A stretch of DNA of 64,000 bases, taken from the NCBI GenBank assembly GCA_009760855.2, contig WPIO01000012.1, forward strand, positions 8,368,001 through 8,432,000, read 5' to 3'. The stretch's first letter is position 1; the number at the start of each line of letters is the position of its first letter. Shown piece by piece: positions 35,530 to 47,029 of the stretch. The position numbers and the translations under genes are program-made. The notes beneath the pieces were generated by a model. That model was not told the origin of the DNA and searched no databases. It saw only the letters and a program-made list of their open reading frames with translations. This stretch comes from Cristatella mucedo. Taxonomy: Eukaryota > Bryozoa > Phylactolaemata > Cristatellidae.

Positions 35530-37230
35530 GTAATAAATATGTGGCAACCGCGTCTGCCAGCGACGAAACTTTACAGGATTACGAACTCCAAGAAAACTTG
35601 CCGCCGGGCGTGTATAGAGCGCTGGCCTGATGTGAGATAAAGTCCCCCCCCCCCCTTGAAACCGCCGGCCTCGGCCCGCGCCGAAATTACGGGCCGAAAG
35701 GCGTGGGGGAGGATGCTCCGTTGGGCACGATCGAATCGCCAGCCTTATACATGCTCGCAGCCACGGTGGACGCATGCGTGAATGCGCCGCCACGTTCCTT
35801 GGGTATGCGCCGCCGCAGGAGGAACCGGTTTCGGCAAATTTCGGGCGCTTCCGGGGCGACTACGCCAGTTAGCTCCCGGTCAGCGGCTCGGCAGGCGACT
35901 CGCGGGCGCTTACTAAGCGGCCACTGAGTCCTCGAAAACGAATCGCGAGAGACAGAGAGAGAGGGTGCCGTCTGCAGCTTCGGCTGCTGCCGGTGAGGCG
36001 ATACTATCGCATAAACATTCGTCAATTTGACCAGCCAAACAGCCTCGAGCCAACGAAGCTTCGAGTTAGTTCTCGCTAAAATAGCGTGCTATTAATACCG
36101 CGGCGGCGGCGGCAGAGCTGTCGAAGCTGATCTCTCTCCGTCTTCGAAGCCGCTCGTGCGAATTCCCGGCTGACGGGATGCGGATGAGTGGCAGCGCTGC
36201 CTGAGGCCACCCGGGCTTGCACGAAAGCTTCCGGTTGCTTCGCCGCGGGGTCGGCGGGTCGCGCACGGGCGCTCGGGCATCCACGAGGGCCACCGACAGC
36301 CGCGCAGCGGCAGTCCGCCGCGGTCGAAACGCAAACCCCTCCCGCCGCCCGCCCGCGACATTGCAGCGATCGCTCCTCGCGGACACGGCTCGCCATCGCG
36401 GACTGGCGGACTGCGAGCGACGCTTGCGTCTGAGGCGGTGAGCGGCTATGCGAGAAATGACCCCTGACCCTGACCTTTGGCTCATCCGCGCCAACGCATT
36501 CGGCTTTGGCGTCGCCGAAAAGGCGACACCGCGTTGGCCGTTTACCAAAATCAAGTCCGACGACGTCGAGCGTGCCGAGGCGCGTGAGTGACAGGGCAAT
36601 GCTCGCGGCCAAATCGTGCCAAAGCTCGCGGCGGGCGCGTCGGCTTGCGCGACTCGATTGACGGGACGCGAGTGGAAGCCGAGTCGGGCGAAAAAGCACG
36701 CAGGAGTGGCAACCTAATCCGCTCACCAAAAGTCGGCTGCTATTGCGGATCACTATAAAGAAAAAGGTACGATTGATTCCCAAGCAAGCTGCCCTGAGGA
36801 AGCGCCATACCAAATCAATGGCGAAAGAGCCGCCGCGTGCTTTCGAGACCGGAAGTCAAGCGGCGATGGCGCCGATCTCCGGGCTCCGAGGTCCTACTTG
36901 CGCCAGCAGCAGACGTGCGCCGGCGAACGTGCCAGGCGCTTCCGCGAACGTCGGCTCCACGGCGAACGAACGCACTTTGCGCGGTCGCCGCCTGTCTGCC
37001 CGTAGCGAAACGACGTCGGCCGCCGCGGCAAGCCGGACGCGTCGGGGCGTCTGGCCGCCGACGTCATCGAGAAAACTCCTCGTCGCTTCTCTCGATGACT
37101 CGCGAGAACCGTCGAGCCAGCCAGGCGTCCGCTGACAGCGAGTGCCAGCGGCTCGGCTTTTGGATTCCTGCGAGCTGACATCAACTAGCGAGTTGCTTGG
37201 AAGTTCGTGAATTAATCATTTTAGAAATAT
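35530..37230. other. CpG-rich stretch, no supported gene
   Basis: GC-rich island-like sequence, with poly-C at 35,643-35,655. It could hold a promoter. Open frames on both strands are Arg/Ala-rich artefacts. Confidence 0.4.
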
Positions 37231-37234
37231 TATG

Positions 37235-37430
37235 CCACAAGCAGCTCACTGCCTGTGGATTCGCTTCGCTGAGTCATTGTAAATATACGTTACGCGTCCA
37301 TACGTGTCACTCCCGGAAGTACTTGTCACGGAAGACAAAGCTGTGCCATCTTGCCACGTGATGCAAGTTCGCCATTTTGCGGCTCAACGGAGAGAAGGGC
37401 GGACTTTCTCAGTTTAGTTAGTAGAGATTG
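37235..37430 (+). repeat. Unclassified dispersed repeat C, copy 1
   Basis: Shares GCAGCTCACTGCCTGTGG, the spaced GCCATCTTGCCA, GCGG/GCGA-type motifs and the TTAGTAGAGAT end with 57,487-57,690 in the same order and spacing. No coding capacity and no tRNA-like boxes were seen. Confidence 0.65.
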
Positions 37431-37692
37431 GCGCAGCGTCCTTAAAAAAATTAAAAAATTTTCGCAAAGTGTATATGCAGAAAAGAAAAACTTCAATCAC
37501 TTAATGATAGCATGCACCGTATTATATCGCAAGCTTACGGTGAAAATTGTTGCTTTGCTTGACGACCTCCGCGGATAGTGTTCGAGAGTGACAATAGGAT
37601 TATGCCAGGAAAATCCAAATCCATCACCTCCAACCCTGAAACACCAGTACCTTAAGTGCTCTAACATCAGCAGAATGCCTACTGGGAGCGAG

Positions 37693-37696
37693 AGAT

Positions 37697-37778
<82 letters not shown>

Positions 37779-37802
37779 ACACTCACATGCACACACACAC
37801 AC
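37693..37802 (+). repeat. GA then AC microsatellite
   Basis: GA array directly followed by an AC array. Confidence 0.95.
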
Positions 37803-38070
37803 AGATGTCAAGATCCGACTTCGTTTTTATTTGTGCAGGAAAGTCAAGTCAGCACGCGATGCCTATATCAAAAGACTTCATGCAATTTACATGTCCAACT
37901 TAGAGGAAGTGCGAACGTTTGTTCTGCATGGCTTCGAAATGTGATTGGCCATGTGCAATGGTACCGTTTCTTCATGCAGAATATCAGGAAGCTTAGTGTT
38001 GGGGTTCCAATGTGAGTTCAGCTGCAGTTGCACATATTTGGTTGTCTTAAAATCTTCGCCGGCTGTAAAG

Positions 38071-38078
38071 TGTGAGAG

Positions 38079-38120
<42 letters not shown>

Positions 38121-38170
38121 TGAGAGACAGACAGACAGACAGAGGGAGAGGAAGAGAGCGAGAGAACAGC
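38071..38170 (+). repeat. GA/GACA microsatellite
   Basis: Interrupted GA dinucleotides with a short GACA block. Confidence 0.9.
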
Positions 38171-38258
38171 CAGATTGGAGCAGGATTTATCGTTCGCCCT
38201 TCGCCCCATTATATAAATTTGTGGTGCGTATCGAAAGTACGAGAACTATCTGCAACAC

Positions 38259-38435
38259 GTAATGGCTCACTAGGTAAGGCGGTTGCTTTTCACGACCTCG
38301 GCCCCGAGGTCGTGGGTTCGAATCCTGTGGCGGGAGACCCTTTATCGCCACTGCAAGTGGTGGTGATAGCCGTCAAGGTTCTTCTGTCGCTATACAGAAG
38401 GAGGCTGTTAAATCAGCTAGTATTTATTTATTAAT
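38259..38435 (+). mobile_element. SINE1, best-preserved copy
   Basis: A-box region TGGCTCACTAGGTAAGG, a GACCTCGG/CCGAGGTC arm and a perfect B box GGTTCGAATCC at 38,315-38,325. The body has TTTATCGCCACTGCAAG, GTGATAGCCGTCAAGG, TTCTGTCGCTATACAGAAG and the end GGCTGTTAAATCAGCTAG with a TATT-rich tail. About 175 bp. Confidence 0.85.
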
Positions 38436-38449
38436 TTATTTACTGATTA

Positions 38450-38562
38450 CATAGGGCGCTAACTAACCATTTGATCGTGCTTTCGTTGCAGCAATTGTAA
38501 AGCGCCTAGAAAGAGAGTGGGTTCTCTGAGGGCGCTTTATCAAATGCATTATTATTATTACA
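38450..38562 (+). mobile_element. LINE B 3' tail next to SINE1
   Basis: Last 110 bp of LINE B: CTAACCATTTGATCGTGCTT, TAAAGCGCCTAGAAAGAG, TTCTCTGAGGGCGCTTTATC and an ATT-rich end, in the SINE1 direction. Confidence 0.8.
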
Positions 38563-38994
38563 AACTCTGGTACATACTGCGTAGTCATATATGTCGCTTT
38601 TGCTGACATATTTTATTAGTTAATGTAGTGAATTTTTTAACTGCTTTAATTTTGTAATTGCGCATTGTTCTATCAAGTCGTAGCCATCGTTGTCTTAAGG
38701 TGCTCTAGTTTTTTTATCCTATCAGCCATACTACGCCAAGTCCTAATGGTGGAGATTTTGGTACTTCGCTAATGAGCTGTTGAAACTTCTGAGGAGGAGT
38801 TGGACCTTAACTCCGACTGAAGCAGACAATCCTCATTCGGCCCCATTCGGGGTATCCAGCAGAGCATGGAATTCTGAAACCCAGGGGCCAATTCCCTTAA
38901 GCTCGTGAACTCCTAGATTCTGTAAGCGCACGCACACACAGTGTAACCTTCAAGCTAGCCTTTCACGCTTATGAGGAGTTACCCATATATTGTG
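38563..38994. other. No gene seen
   Basis: AT-rich sequence with no feature I can support. Confidence 0.45.
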
Positions 38995-39455
38995 AACTGG
39001 AAATAAATTTCTTTGCTCAGAAACCCAGATTGCTGATTGTTTGCAAGCCCAGTTAAATTGCATCGAGCATTAATTAATCTCTCCTGCCTTCCAGTATCTC
39101 AAATTTTCCTTAACTTCCCCCCCCCCCGACTTTCGCAATAGAATTAAACCTAAGTCTTTCAAATTTAATTATGACAAGACCACAATAACAATAATAATAA
39201 GGATACACTCGGTATTACTCTAGAACTGGAAAGCCTAACCTCAACAATAATTTTTCCAGCATTTCTCCTGTAGCCTCTACGTAAAATTTGGACGTGCTGT
39301 TTATAAAAAGACTTTTCGCTAGATGATCGAATCATCTCCACCAACAAGTATGCCCACTTTCAGCTATTTAATATTGCAAAACTTCAGGCTTGCATTGATA
39401 TAAGTATCTCAGAAAACTTGGTCACTGCAAAGGTGAAATCATATCTAGGCTTCTG
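38995..39455 (+). mobile_element. LINE family B, left part of a split copy
   Basis: Decayed plus-strand LINE B from the region after the RT core (FLKLND-like) through SPVAS and AHFQLFNIAKLQACI. It stops near the CTTCTGCAGCT match at 39,455 and resumes at 41,768. Confidence 0.7.
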
Positions 39456-39460
39456 CAGCT

Positions 39461-39837
<377 letters not shown>

Positions 39838-41430
39838 ATGTAATGTAATGTATCTCCATCAGTAACTCCACAAAGTCATAAAGACCACGTGGGCGTTACG
39901 CAGGAGAGTTTTGTATAGCGCACTCACAGCCTAAGCGGCTTTCGGTACGCATTCGGTAGCCAACAGACTTCGTCTCACGCAACAAAGAGAAAGTGGGAAG
40001 CATAGCAGAGTTAGGAGAGCAGTTGAGGTAGTGAGTAGCATAGAAGTAGCAGTTCAGGACCACTGAAAAAGATGTGCCATAGTCGGCAGTTGAAGAGTAG
40101 ATGTCGTTGCGTAAGAATTGTGGAAGCAAGTTCCACAGTCTAGGACCTGCAGAGCTGAAGCTTCTGTCGCCAACTGTCTTTAAGCGGAGGAATGGCACAG
40201 CTAATTTATTTTCCACACAGGACCTGAGGGCGCAAACAGGCTGAAACTGATGCAGCAGTTCAGCTAGGTACGAAGGAGCCAAGCCGTGGCGGGCCTTGTG
40301 GGTCAGCGTAAGAACTTTGCTCTGTATCCTTTGCTCAACCGGCAACCATTCTAGCTCTTTCAGCAAAGGAGACACGTGTTCAAACCGCTGGGACTTGAAG
40401 ACCAGCCTTGCAGCCATATTCATAGTCCGCTGTAGTGGCATTATAGCTTTCTTTGGTAGCCCAGCCAAAAGGGAATTACAATAATCAAGCCGAGACAGAA
40501 CTAAAGAGCTAGTTAAATTTTTTACAAGCCGCTGTGGGAGACAGCTTCTAATCTTGGATAGGGATCGGATGTGATGGCTAGCTGTCGAGGCAGTCTTCTG
40601 AATGAAGCTTTTGAAATTGAGGCAGCTGTCGAACACGACACCTAGATTACGAGCACGTGGTGAAGGTCGCACAATAGCATCGCCTATTAGAACAGCAAAG
40701 CCTTTTAATCCAGCCACACGCTTAGGGTGTCCTATGAGCAGCAGTTCGGTTTTATCGTCATTTAATTTCAGGAAGTTTTCCGACATCCAGGATCGAATAT
40801 CAGCAAGGCAAGCATTAAGTTTAGAAGTTGCTGCAGCAGATTCCGACGGTTTAAATGACAAATACAACTGAGTATCGTCAGCATAGAAGTGATATCCTAT
40901 TCCATGGGCCGTAATCACTTTTCCCAGAGGTTGCGTATAAATGGAGAACAGCAAGGGACCAAGTACAGACCCTTGAGGGACTCCACAGGTGACCCTTCTC
41001 ATGTCTGAGACCTCACCCCCACACGACACGGATTGAACACGATCAGACAAGTAGGATTTAAACCACGTTAGTGCTTCGTCTGCCAGACCAATTGTTGTTC
41101 TCAATCATTCAAGCAGAACTTCGTGATCAATGGTGTCGAAGGCAGCAGACAGATCTAGCAGAGCTAAGGCAGTGACATTCCCGTCGTCGTTGCCACGTAG
41201 AATGTCATTGTTAACACGGAGGAGAGCAGTTTCAGTAGAGTGATGCCTCTTGAAACCTGATTGAAATGTTTCGGACATTCCATTATTTTCAATATGTTCA
41301 ACTAGCTGCTTAGCAACAATTTTTTCAAGAATCTTTGATAAAAACGAAAGAAGGGAAACTGGACGATAGTCTGCTAGGACCTCTGTGTCTAATCCAGGCT
41401 TTTTAAGAATAGGTCTAACGATTGCTGCGT
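39838..41430 (-). mobile_element. LINE family A copy 1 (L2/CR1-like)
   Basis: 5'-truncated minus-strand copy that begins in the RT N-terminal part (AAIVRPILKKPG, ADYRPVSLLS) next to a CT repeat. It ends in a 65-bp 3' untranslated region with a TACAT/TTACAT tail. Almost identical to the inverted copy at 42,553-43,948. Confidence 0.9.
39896..41430 (-). pseudogene. LINE A reverse transcriptase, truncated, one internal stop
   Basis: The RT domain runs in frame from AAIVRPILKKPG through LDLSAAFDTIDH (palm motif A), [14 protein letters not shown], catalytic [20 protein letters not shown] and the [16 protein letters not shown]-terminal block, to a stop at 39,896. A single TGA replaces an Arg codon (CGA in copy 2) just upstream of the 402-residue open part, consistent with CpG decay. 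The endonuclease domain is absent. The RT would copy the element's own RNA at a nicked target, but this copy cannot make the full protein. Confidence 0.88.
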
Positions 41431-41545
41431 CTCTCTCTCTCTGTGCCTCTCTCTGTCTCTTTGTCTCTGTCTCTCTCTCTCTCTCTGTCTGTCTGTCTGT
41501 CTCTCTCTGTCTCTCTCTCTCTCCCCATGTCTCTCTCTCCCCTTG
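41431..41545 (+). repeat. CT/CTGT microsatellite
   Basis: Interrupted CT and CTGT repeats exactly at the truncated 5' end of LINE A copy 1. Confidence 0.9.
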
Positions 41546-41557
41546 GAGGACTGCCTT

Positions 41558-41678
41558 GCCGAGCTGGTTTGGTCCAGGCGCTCGCCCCGACCACGGTCGG
41601 GCTGAGGTCGTGGGGTCGAGCCCCGAGGCATATGTTAAGCGCCTGAATAGAGATTAAGTTTTCTTGGGGTGCTATACA

Positions 41679-41690
<12 letters not shown>
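41558..41690 (+). mobile_element. SINE2 copy with TA microsatellite tail
   Basis: A-box-like TGGTTTGGTCCAGGCGCTC, B box GGGTCGAGCCC at 41,613-41,623, tail TTAAGCGCCTGAATAGAG and GGGGTGCTATACAAATAAATT. The end passes straight into a TA array. Confidence 0.85.

Positions 41691-41764
<74 letters not shown>
41685..41764 (+). repeat. TA microsatellite
   Basis: About 40 TA units seeded at the SINE2 3' end. Confidence 0.95.
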
Positions 41765-41765
<1 letters not shown>

Positions 41766-42240
41766 TGGTACAATGAGATGCTTGCAGATTGTGCAAAGCT
41801 TAGCAGCTAGACTTGTTGGCCATGACGACACAGCTGTGCTCTCCACTTCTCAGAAGCAGCACGTCAACTTCCAAGTTTCTGCGACTCACGTCCTGGTCCA
41901 TTCGTTCTCTTGCGTCAGCTTGCCCAGTTGAAATGATTCTTACCACAAGCGTGCCCTCGCACCATTCGCACCCCTGACTCGTCGTTTAGCCTCTAACCAA
42001 CGTCAAATTCTGCACACCATGCCTTTAACTGCTACGCTGCCGAAGTGTGACACTTGCTACCAACTAATATCACAATACCACCTGACTTGACGCCATATGA
42101 ATGAAGAGAAAGCACACCAGTAGCTTTGTTCATTTCAACCGCCTTTAATGTGCTTACGCGCGTTACAACTGCACTTGCTAATATCACAAACAAATTAGTG
42201 TGCTTCATTTCCAGCGTATTTAAAGGAATTATTATTAGGT
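41765..42240 (+). mobile_element. LINE family B, right part of a split copy
   Basis: Resumes LINE B at MRCLQIVQSLAARLV, then QHVNFQVS, the FGD-AF-SYA region and the untranslated part, ending near 42,235 in ATT-rich sequence. About 30 bp of the element are missing at the junction with 39,455. Confidence 0.65.
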
Positions 42241-42552
42241 CATTGGGCTATAGAAAGACGCTTTACAAAAATTGTTTCGCTTCTTGCTGATTATAACAAA
42301 GCTGAAATGCTAAACCTCAAAGAAGCTAAATAGCAACGATTGTGCAGTGTGCACGGTCTATAAGTTGGAGGTATATATCTGCCATAATTACAAGGCTGAA
42401 CGATTTCGAGAGCTACCATATTAATAAAGTCGAGATCTTTTCAGCACGATTACGGTAATAGGAACTTCCCGACTACCTAAGAGTATCAATACTAAGAGTA
42501 CCAATTGGGTTACCTAACTGCGTCTAAAGTAGTCACTTTATTCATTCGCTTG
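42241..42552. other. No gene seen
   Basis: AT-rich spacer between the LINE B end and LINE A copy 2. Confidence 0.45.
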
Positions 42553-43948
42553 CAACCACCGTGTTAACAATGACATTCTACGTGGCAACGACGACGGGAA
42601 TGTCACTGCCTTAGCTCTGCTAGACCTGTCTGCTGCCTTCAACACCATTGATCACGAAGTTCTGCTTGAACGACTGAGAACAACGATCGGTCTGGCAGAC
42701 GAAGCACTGGCGTGGTTTAAATCATACTTGTCTGATCGTGTTCAATCCGTGTCGTGTGTGGGTCAGGTCTCAGACATGAGAAGGGTCACCTGTGGAGTCC
42801 CTCAAGGGTCTGTACTCGGTCCCTTGCTGTTCTCCATTTATACGCAACCTTTGGGAAAAGTGATTACGGCCCATGGAATAGGATATCACTTCTATGCTGA
42901 CGATACTCAGTTGTATTTGTCATTTAAACCGTCGGAATCTGCTGCAGCAACTGAGAAACTGAATGCTTGCCTTGCCGATATTCGATCCTGGATGTCGGAA
43001 AACTTCCTGAAATTAAATGACGATAAAACCGAACTGCTGCTCATAGGACACCCTAAGCGTGTGGCTGGATTAAAAGGCTTTGCTGTTCTAATAGGCGATG
43101 CTATTGTGCGACCTTCACCACGTGCTCGTAATCTAGGTGTCGTGTTCGACAGCTGCCTCAATTTCAAAAGCTTCATTCAGAAGACTGCCTCGACAGCTAG
43201 CCATCACATCCGATCCCTATCCAAGATTAGAAGCTGTCTCCCACAGCGGCTTGTAAAAAATTTAACTAGCTCTTTAGTTCTGTCTCGGCTTGATTATTGT
43301 AATTCCCTTTTGGCTGGGCTACCAAAGAAAGCTATAATGCCACTACAGCGGACTATGAATATGGCTGCAAGGCTGGTCTTCAAGTCCCAGCGGTTTGAGC
43401 ACGTGTCACCTTTGCTGGAAGAGCTAGGATGGTTGCCGGTTGAGCAAAGGATACGGAGCAAAGTTCTTACGCTGACCCACAAGGCCCGCCACGGCTTGGC
43501 TCCTTCGTACCTAGCTGAACTGCTGCATCAGTTTCAGCCTGTTCGCGCCCTCAGGTCCTGTGTGGAAAATAAATTAGCTGTGCCATTCCTCCGCTTAAAG
43601 ACAGTTGGCGACAGAAGCTTTAGCTCTGCAGGTCCTAGACTGTGGAACTTGCTTCCACAATTCTTACGCAACGACATCTACTCTTCAACTGCCGACTATG
43701 GCACATCTTTTTCAGTGGTCCTGAACTGCTACTTCTATGCTACTCACTACCTCAACTGCTCTCCTAACTCTGCTATGCTTCCCACTTTCTCTTTGTTGCG
43801 TGAGACGAAGTCTGTTGGCTACCGAATGCGTACCGAAAGCCGCTTAGGCTGTGAGTGCGCTATACAAAACTCTCCTGCGTAACGCCCACGTGGTCTTTAT
43901 GACTTTGTGGAGTTACTGATGGAGATACATTACGTTACATTACATCAC
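42553..43948 (+). mobile_element. LINE family A copy 2 (L2/CR1-like)
   Basis: Plus-strand 5'-truncated copy starting at CCGTGTTAACAATGACATT and ending with the same short 3' region and TTACAT tail as copy 1. The two copies form an inverted pair separated by about 1.1 kb. Confidence 0.9.
42557..43882 (+). pseudogene. LINE A reverse transcriptase fragment, uninterrupted
   Basis: In-frame and stop-free from the NNDILRGNDDG region to the TAA at 43,880-43,882. It includes [34 protein letters not shown] and the [16 protein letters not shown] block. The motif-A residue after AAF is Asn here where copy 1 has Asp, so the first catalytic aspartate region is altered. The fragment lacks endonuclease and the RT N-terminus, and has no initiator at its truncated start. 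Confidence 0.85.
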
Positions 43949-44486
43949 CGCCCGCAAGATTGACTTGCAACCTTCCTTAAGCAATACCTAGGCCTGACCT
44001 GCCATTGAGATAAATTTAATTTGCATTTCCTCTCGCAGATTCTTCACCATCGGTTTTCCATCGCTGCCTGTAGTTTAGATGACCTCGGCCTGGAAAGAAA
44101 TTTAGTTTCAGCATATAACTGGATCGTTGCAGGCCATTCAAGCTGGCCATCGTTCGGCGGTCTTCAAAGGCTAGGATTGAATTTAGAGGTCCTAGAAAAC
44201 TATCGCTCTGTCTTCCAACTTCTTTTAGTATCAAGAAGTGTCGCAAATGTTTCCGTCAAACAGACTGGGAAACACAAAAGCGAGATCTGGATTCAAGCAA
44301 AGCCATTCCACTGAGGCAGCTCTCTTACGCGTGACCAATGGCATTCTAGGTAGCAATTCGTGATGGCAGCGTCGCTGTCGTGGTCCTAGATTTCTCTGCA
44401 CTCTTCGACACGGCTGATAATACTATCCTACTCAAGCAATTGATAACACGATTGATCTAGCTGCTGAAGCCCTAGCACGTTTCGGA

Positions 44487-44606
44487 ATGCATCGTTCGAA
44501 TCCTTCGGCGGGCGATCCTTTATCGCCACTTCAAGCGGTGGTGATGGCCGTAAAGGCTCTTCTATCGCTATAAAAAAGAGGCTGCTAAATGAGCTAGTAC
44601 TTTTTC
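44487..44606 (+). mobile_element. SINE1, 5'-truncated, nested in LINE A
   Basis: Begins at the B box (CGTTCGAATCC), then TTTATCGCCACTTCAAG, GTGATGGCCGTAAAGGCTC and GGCTGCTAAATGAGCTAG. LINE A sequence continues on both sides. Confidence 0.75.
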
Positions 44607-44649
44607 CGTGTCCAGTCCGTTTCGGTTGGCAGTCAAGTTCTATCCATCA

Positions 44650-44782
44650 TCGTGAGACGTAATGGCTCACTTGGTAAGGTGGTTGCTGTTCACGACCTCG
44701 GCCCCGAGGTCGTGGGTTCGAATCCTGTGGCAGGAGACCCTTTATCGCCACTGCAAGTGGTGGTGATAGCCGTCAAGGTGGA
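44650..44782 (+). mobile_element. SINE1, 3'-shortened, nested in LINE A
   Basis: TAATGGCTCACTTGGTAAGG, perfect B box, CTTTATCGCCACTGCAAG and GATAGCCGTCAAGG, where it stops and LINE A (VDAQEFALCHVPFF) resumes. Confidence 0.8.
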
Positions 44783-45330
44783 TGCACAAGAGTTCGCTCT
44801 GTGCCATGTCCCCTTCTTCAGCTATATGGAGCCTTTCTGGAAATTAATTCGGGCCGGTAGCTATCGCACGTATACCGATGACAGTCATCTCCTTGAGCTA
44901 AACGATGACCCAACCGAACTCGTCATCGTAGGAAACCATAAACGTACGGCTGCACTCAGTAACTTTGCTCTTCTAATAGACAGATGATACCGCAGAGCTG
45001 CCATCTTCGAATGCTCACAATTTAGATGTGCTCCTTGACGACCGTTAGAAGCTTAGAGAAGTCTTATCAAGAGAACCGCCTCCTAGTTATCACATTCAAT
45101 CGCTGCCCATGACAAGGGTGTACTTAATGCAGTGGCTGCGCGAAGATCTTACAAATTTCGCGTTTTTTCAAGACCAGACTACTATAATTCAGCATCGATA
45201 GTGCTACTGGAAAAACTAAATAAGTCTCCACAGCTGTGATGGATATTGGTTCAAGAATGGTTAATCAATCTAAGAAATTGTGTGTTATGTCTTCCATCTA
45301 AAAGTTACTGCGATGGCGTGGAGAATAATA

Positions 45331-47029
45331 TTTAAAACGGCACTGCATTTGGTTTGCATTGAGCTGCCAATGCATTCCTCGTGTAATTGATATTTACTGA
45401 GGCCATCTAATATGTATGGCTGTTTTTATGAAACCCAGTCTCCAACTGGTTAAACCCTGCCCATGTCCGTGCTCTAGACTCTAAATCATGGTGCATAAAT
45501 AATATGTGATATACCTACTCCATGATATTAAATAGCAGTAACAAAAACTGATTTGGGCTGAAACCAGTAAAGCCTGCCGATCGTCACACCCTGAGATGCG
45601 TTAAAATTTACAATTTGGTAGCCCTTTATGAAACGCCAACATTATTTGCAGCGAACAAGGCACTCGCTAACATGCGGCTTTGTTTCTTTTCATTCAGCTT
45701 ATCTAAACACCACGTTTATAGGTAGATGCATTTCATGGACTTATGGATAGTCACCGAAGACACGACATGCAATGAATTAAGTTCAGCTGAGGCTGCAATC
45801 TCGACACTTTGCGGCGTCTGCCTATTTGATCTGCGAATCTATTGAGTCGGGAAGTTTAATAACCACCATCCAAAACAAGATCGCAATGATATGAGCCAAC
45901 CGCCTCGAGACGGCGACAAAAAAATTAACGTTTTCATTCACTGTTACAGGATTCAAAAAAAATTCTAGAAATACGCCATACAAAAGTGAAGAGGGGAGCT
46001 GATCCGGGTAGCGGTGCAGTGCCAGTCGAATCCAGTAGGGCAAAGACCACTCGACTTTTGTATGGATTTTAAAAGCGAGCGCTGCTCACATAGAGACCTT
46101 CAAAACGCTGCTCAAGCGACAGTACCGCAGAGCGACACCAGTTGAACTCCATCTGAGACGTGAGATCGAATTGCAGTCTTGTGGATTTTATTAATGCGGC
46201 GGTGGGCAAGGGGTGTTTCTTTCCTACGAGGTCTAGTCTGCAGACCCTAATTCTGCTCACCTCACCCCACCCCGCATTCACATTTTTCCATTTGGCGGCT
46301 GTGTAGGAGTCGCTGGGCGTACCAGAAATATTTGGATATGCCACCTTCAACGCCGCAAGCGGAGGACAAGTTCGCGTGAGTGCCTCTGACGAAGCAGCGA
46401 GTCCAAGCCATCCGGCTTCCCGCTTCACGCGGAAGTGCACAGCCGAGTGTCGAGTGCTTCGCGCGCAGGAACAGCAAGAGAGGCATGTCCTCGTTGCACA
46501 TATCTTTCCACGAGCCAAGAATCGATGTAGACATGCGCATTTCGTAAAATCAGCGGGCAGTGGTGGCGAGATATTCAAGCTACCAAGGATGCCCAATGAC
46601 GCAAGAAGAGGATGCATTAAAAAACCGCAAGCTACCCAGTAACGAAAATAACTGTTACGTGCCATGACATCCCAGGGAGTATCCTAATGCAAAAGGGAGA
46701 AAGAAAACAATGTACAGTCGCCCCATTGAGTTTGAACCTACGATCACTGAGACTTCAGACTGTTGTCCAAACTTCTCGTCCATTTCGATCGAACTCGGCG
46801 TCGGATCAACCGTTCCAGGCACCTCGGCACTCGGACGATTGAGCCTTAGCGGAAGTTCAACGAGCGAAGTCTCGTGATGCTAAGCAATTTCCACAGGACT
46901 CATTAATTTTTAAGTAAGCACCAGTGGCAGCACCCAGCCTGGAATCCTGTCCCTTAATTCAATGCAGTATCTTAGTCTACATTCAAGGAGGCCACTAGTG
47001 ATCTCATCCTGACGTTCATATCCCAATCA
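45331..47029. other. No supported gene
   Basis: Mixed AT- and GC-moderate sequence. A 198-codon minus-strand open frame at 46,069-46,665 has no recognisable domain and an overlapping plus-strand open frame, so it is left uncalled. Confidence 0.45.

Larger units (their letters stand above)
44150..45330 (+). mobile_element. LINE family A copy 3, old, split by two SINE1 insertions
   Basis: A decayed copy that can be followed block by block: GLNLEVLENYRSV, then SGFKQSHSTEAALLRV, LDFSALFDT, RVQSVSVGSQV, PFFSYMEPFWKLI, YTDDSHL, LNDDPTELVIVGNHKR and ALSNFALLI. The catalytic YADD is now YTDD. A gap between that motif and LNDD, frameshifts and stops show it is dead. SINE1 copies interrupt it at 44,487-44,606 and 44,650-44,782. 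Confidence 0.75.

Noticed and set aside
38311-38325. A possible tRNA gene from the perfect B box
   Set aside because: No acceptor stem or anticodon arm can be folded; the same segment recurs as SINE1.
46069-46665. A 198-codon minus-strand open frame
   Set aside because: No domain, signal peptide or splice context recognised, and a competing plus-strand frame; kept only as an uncalled region.
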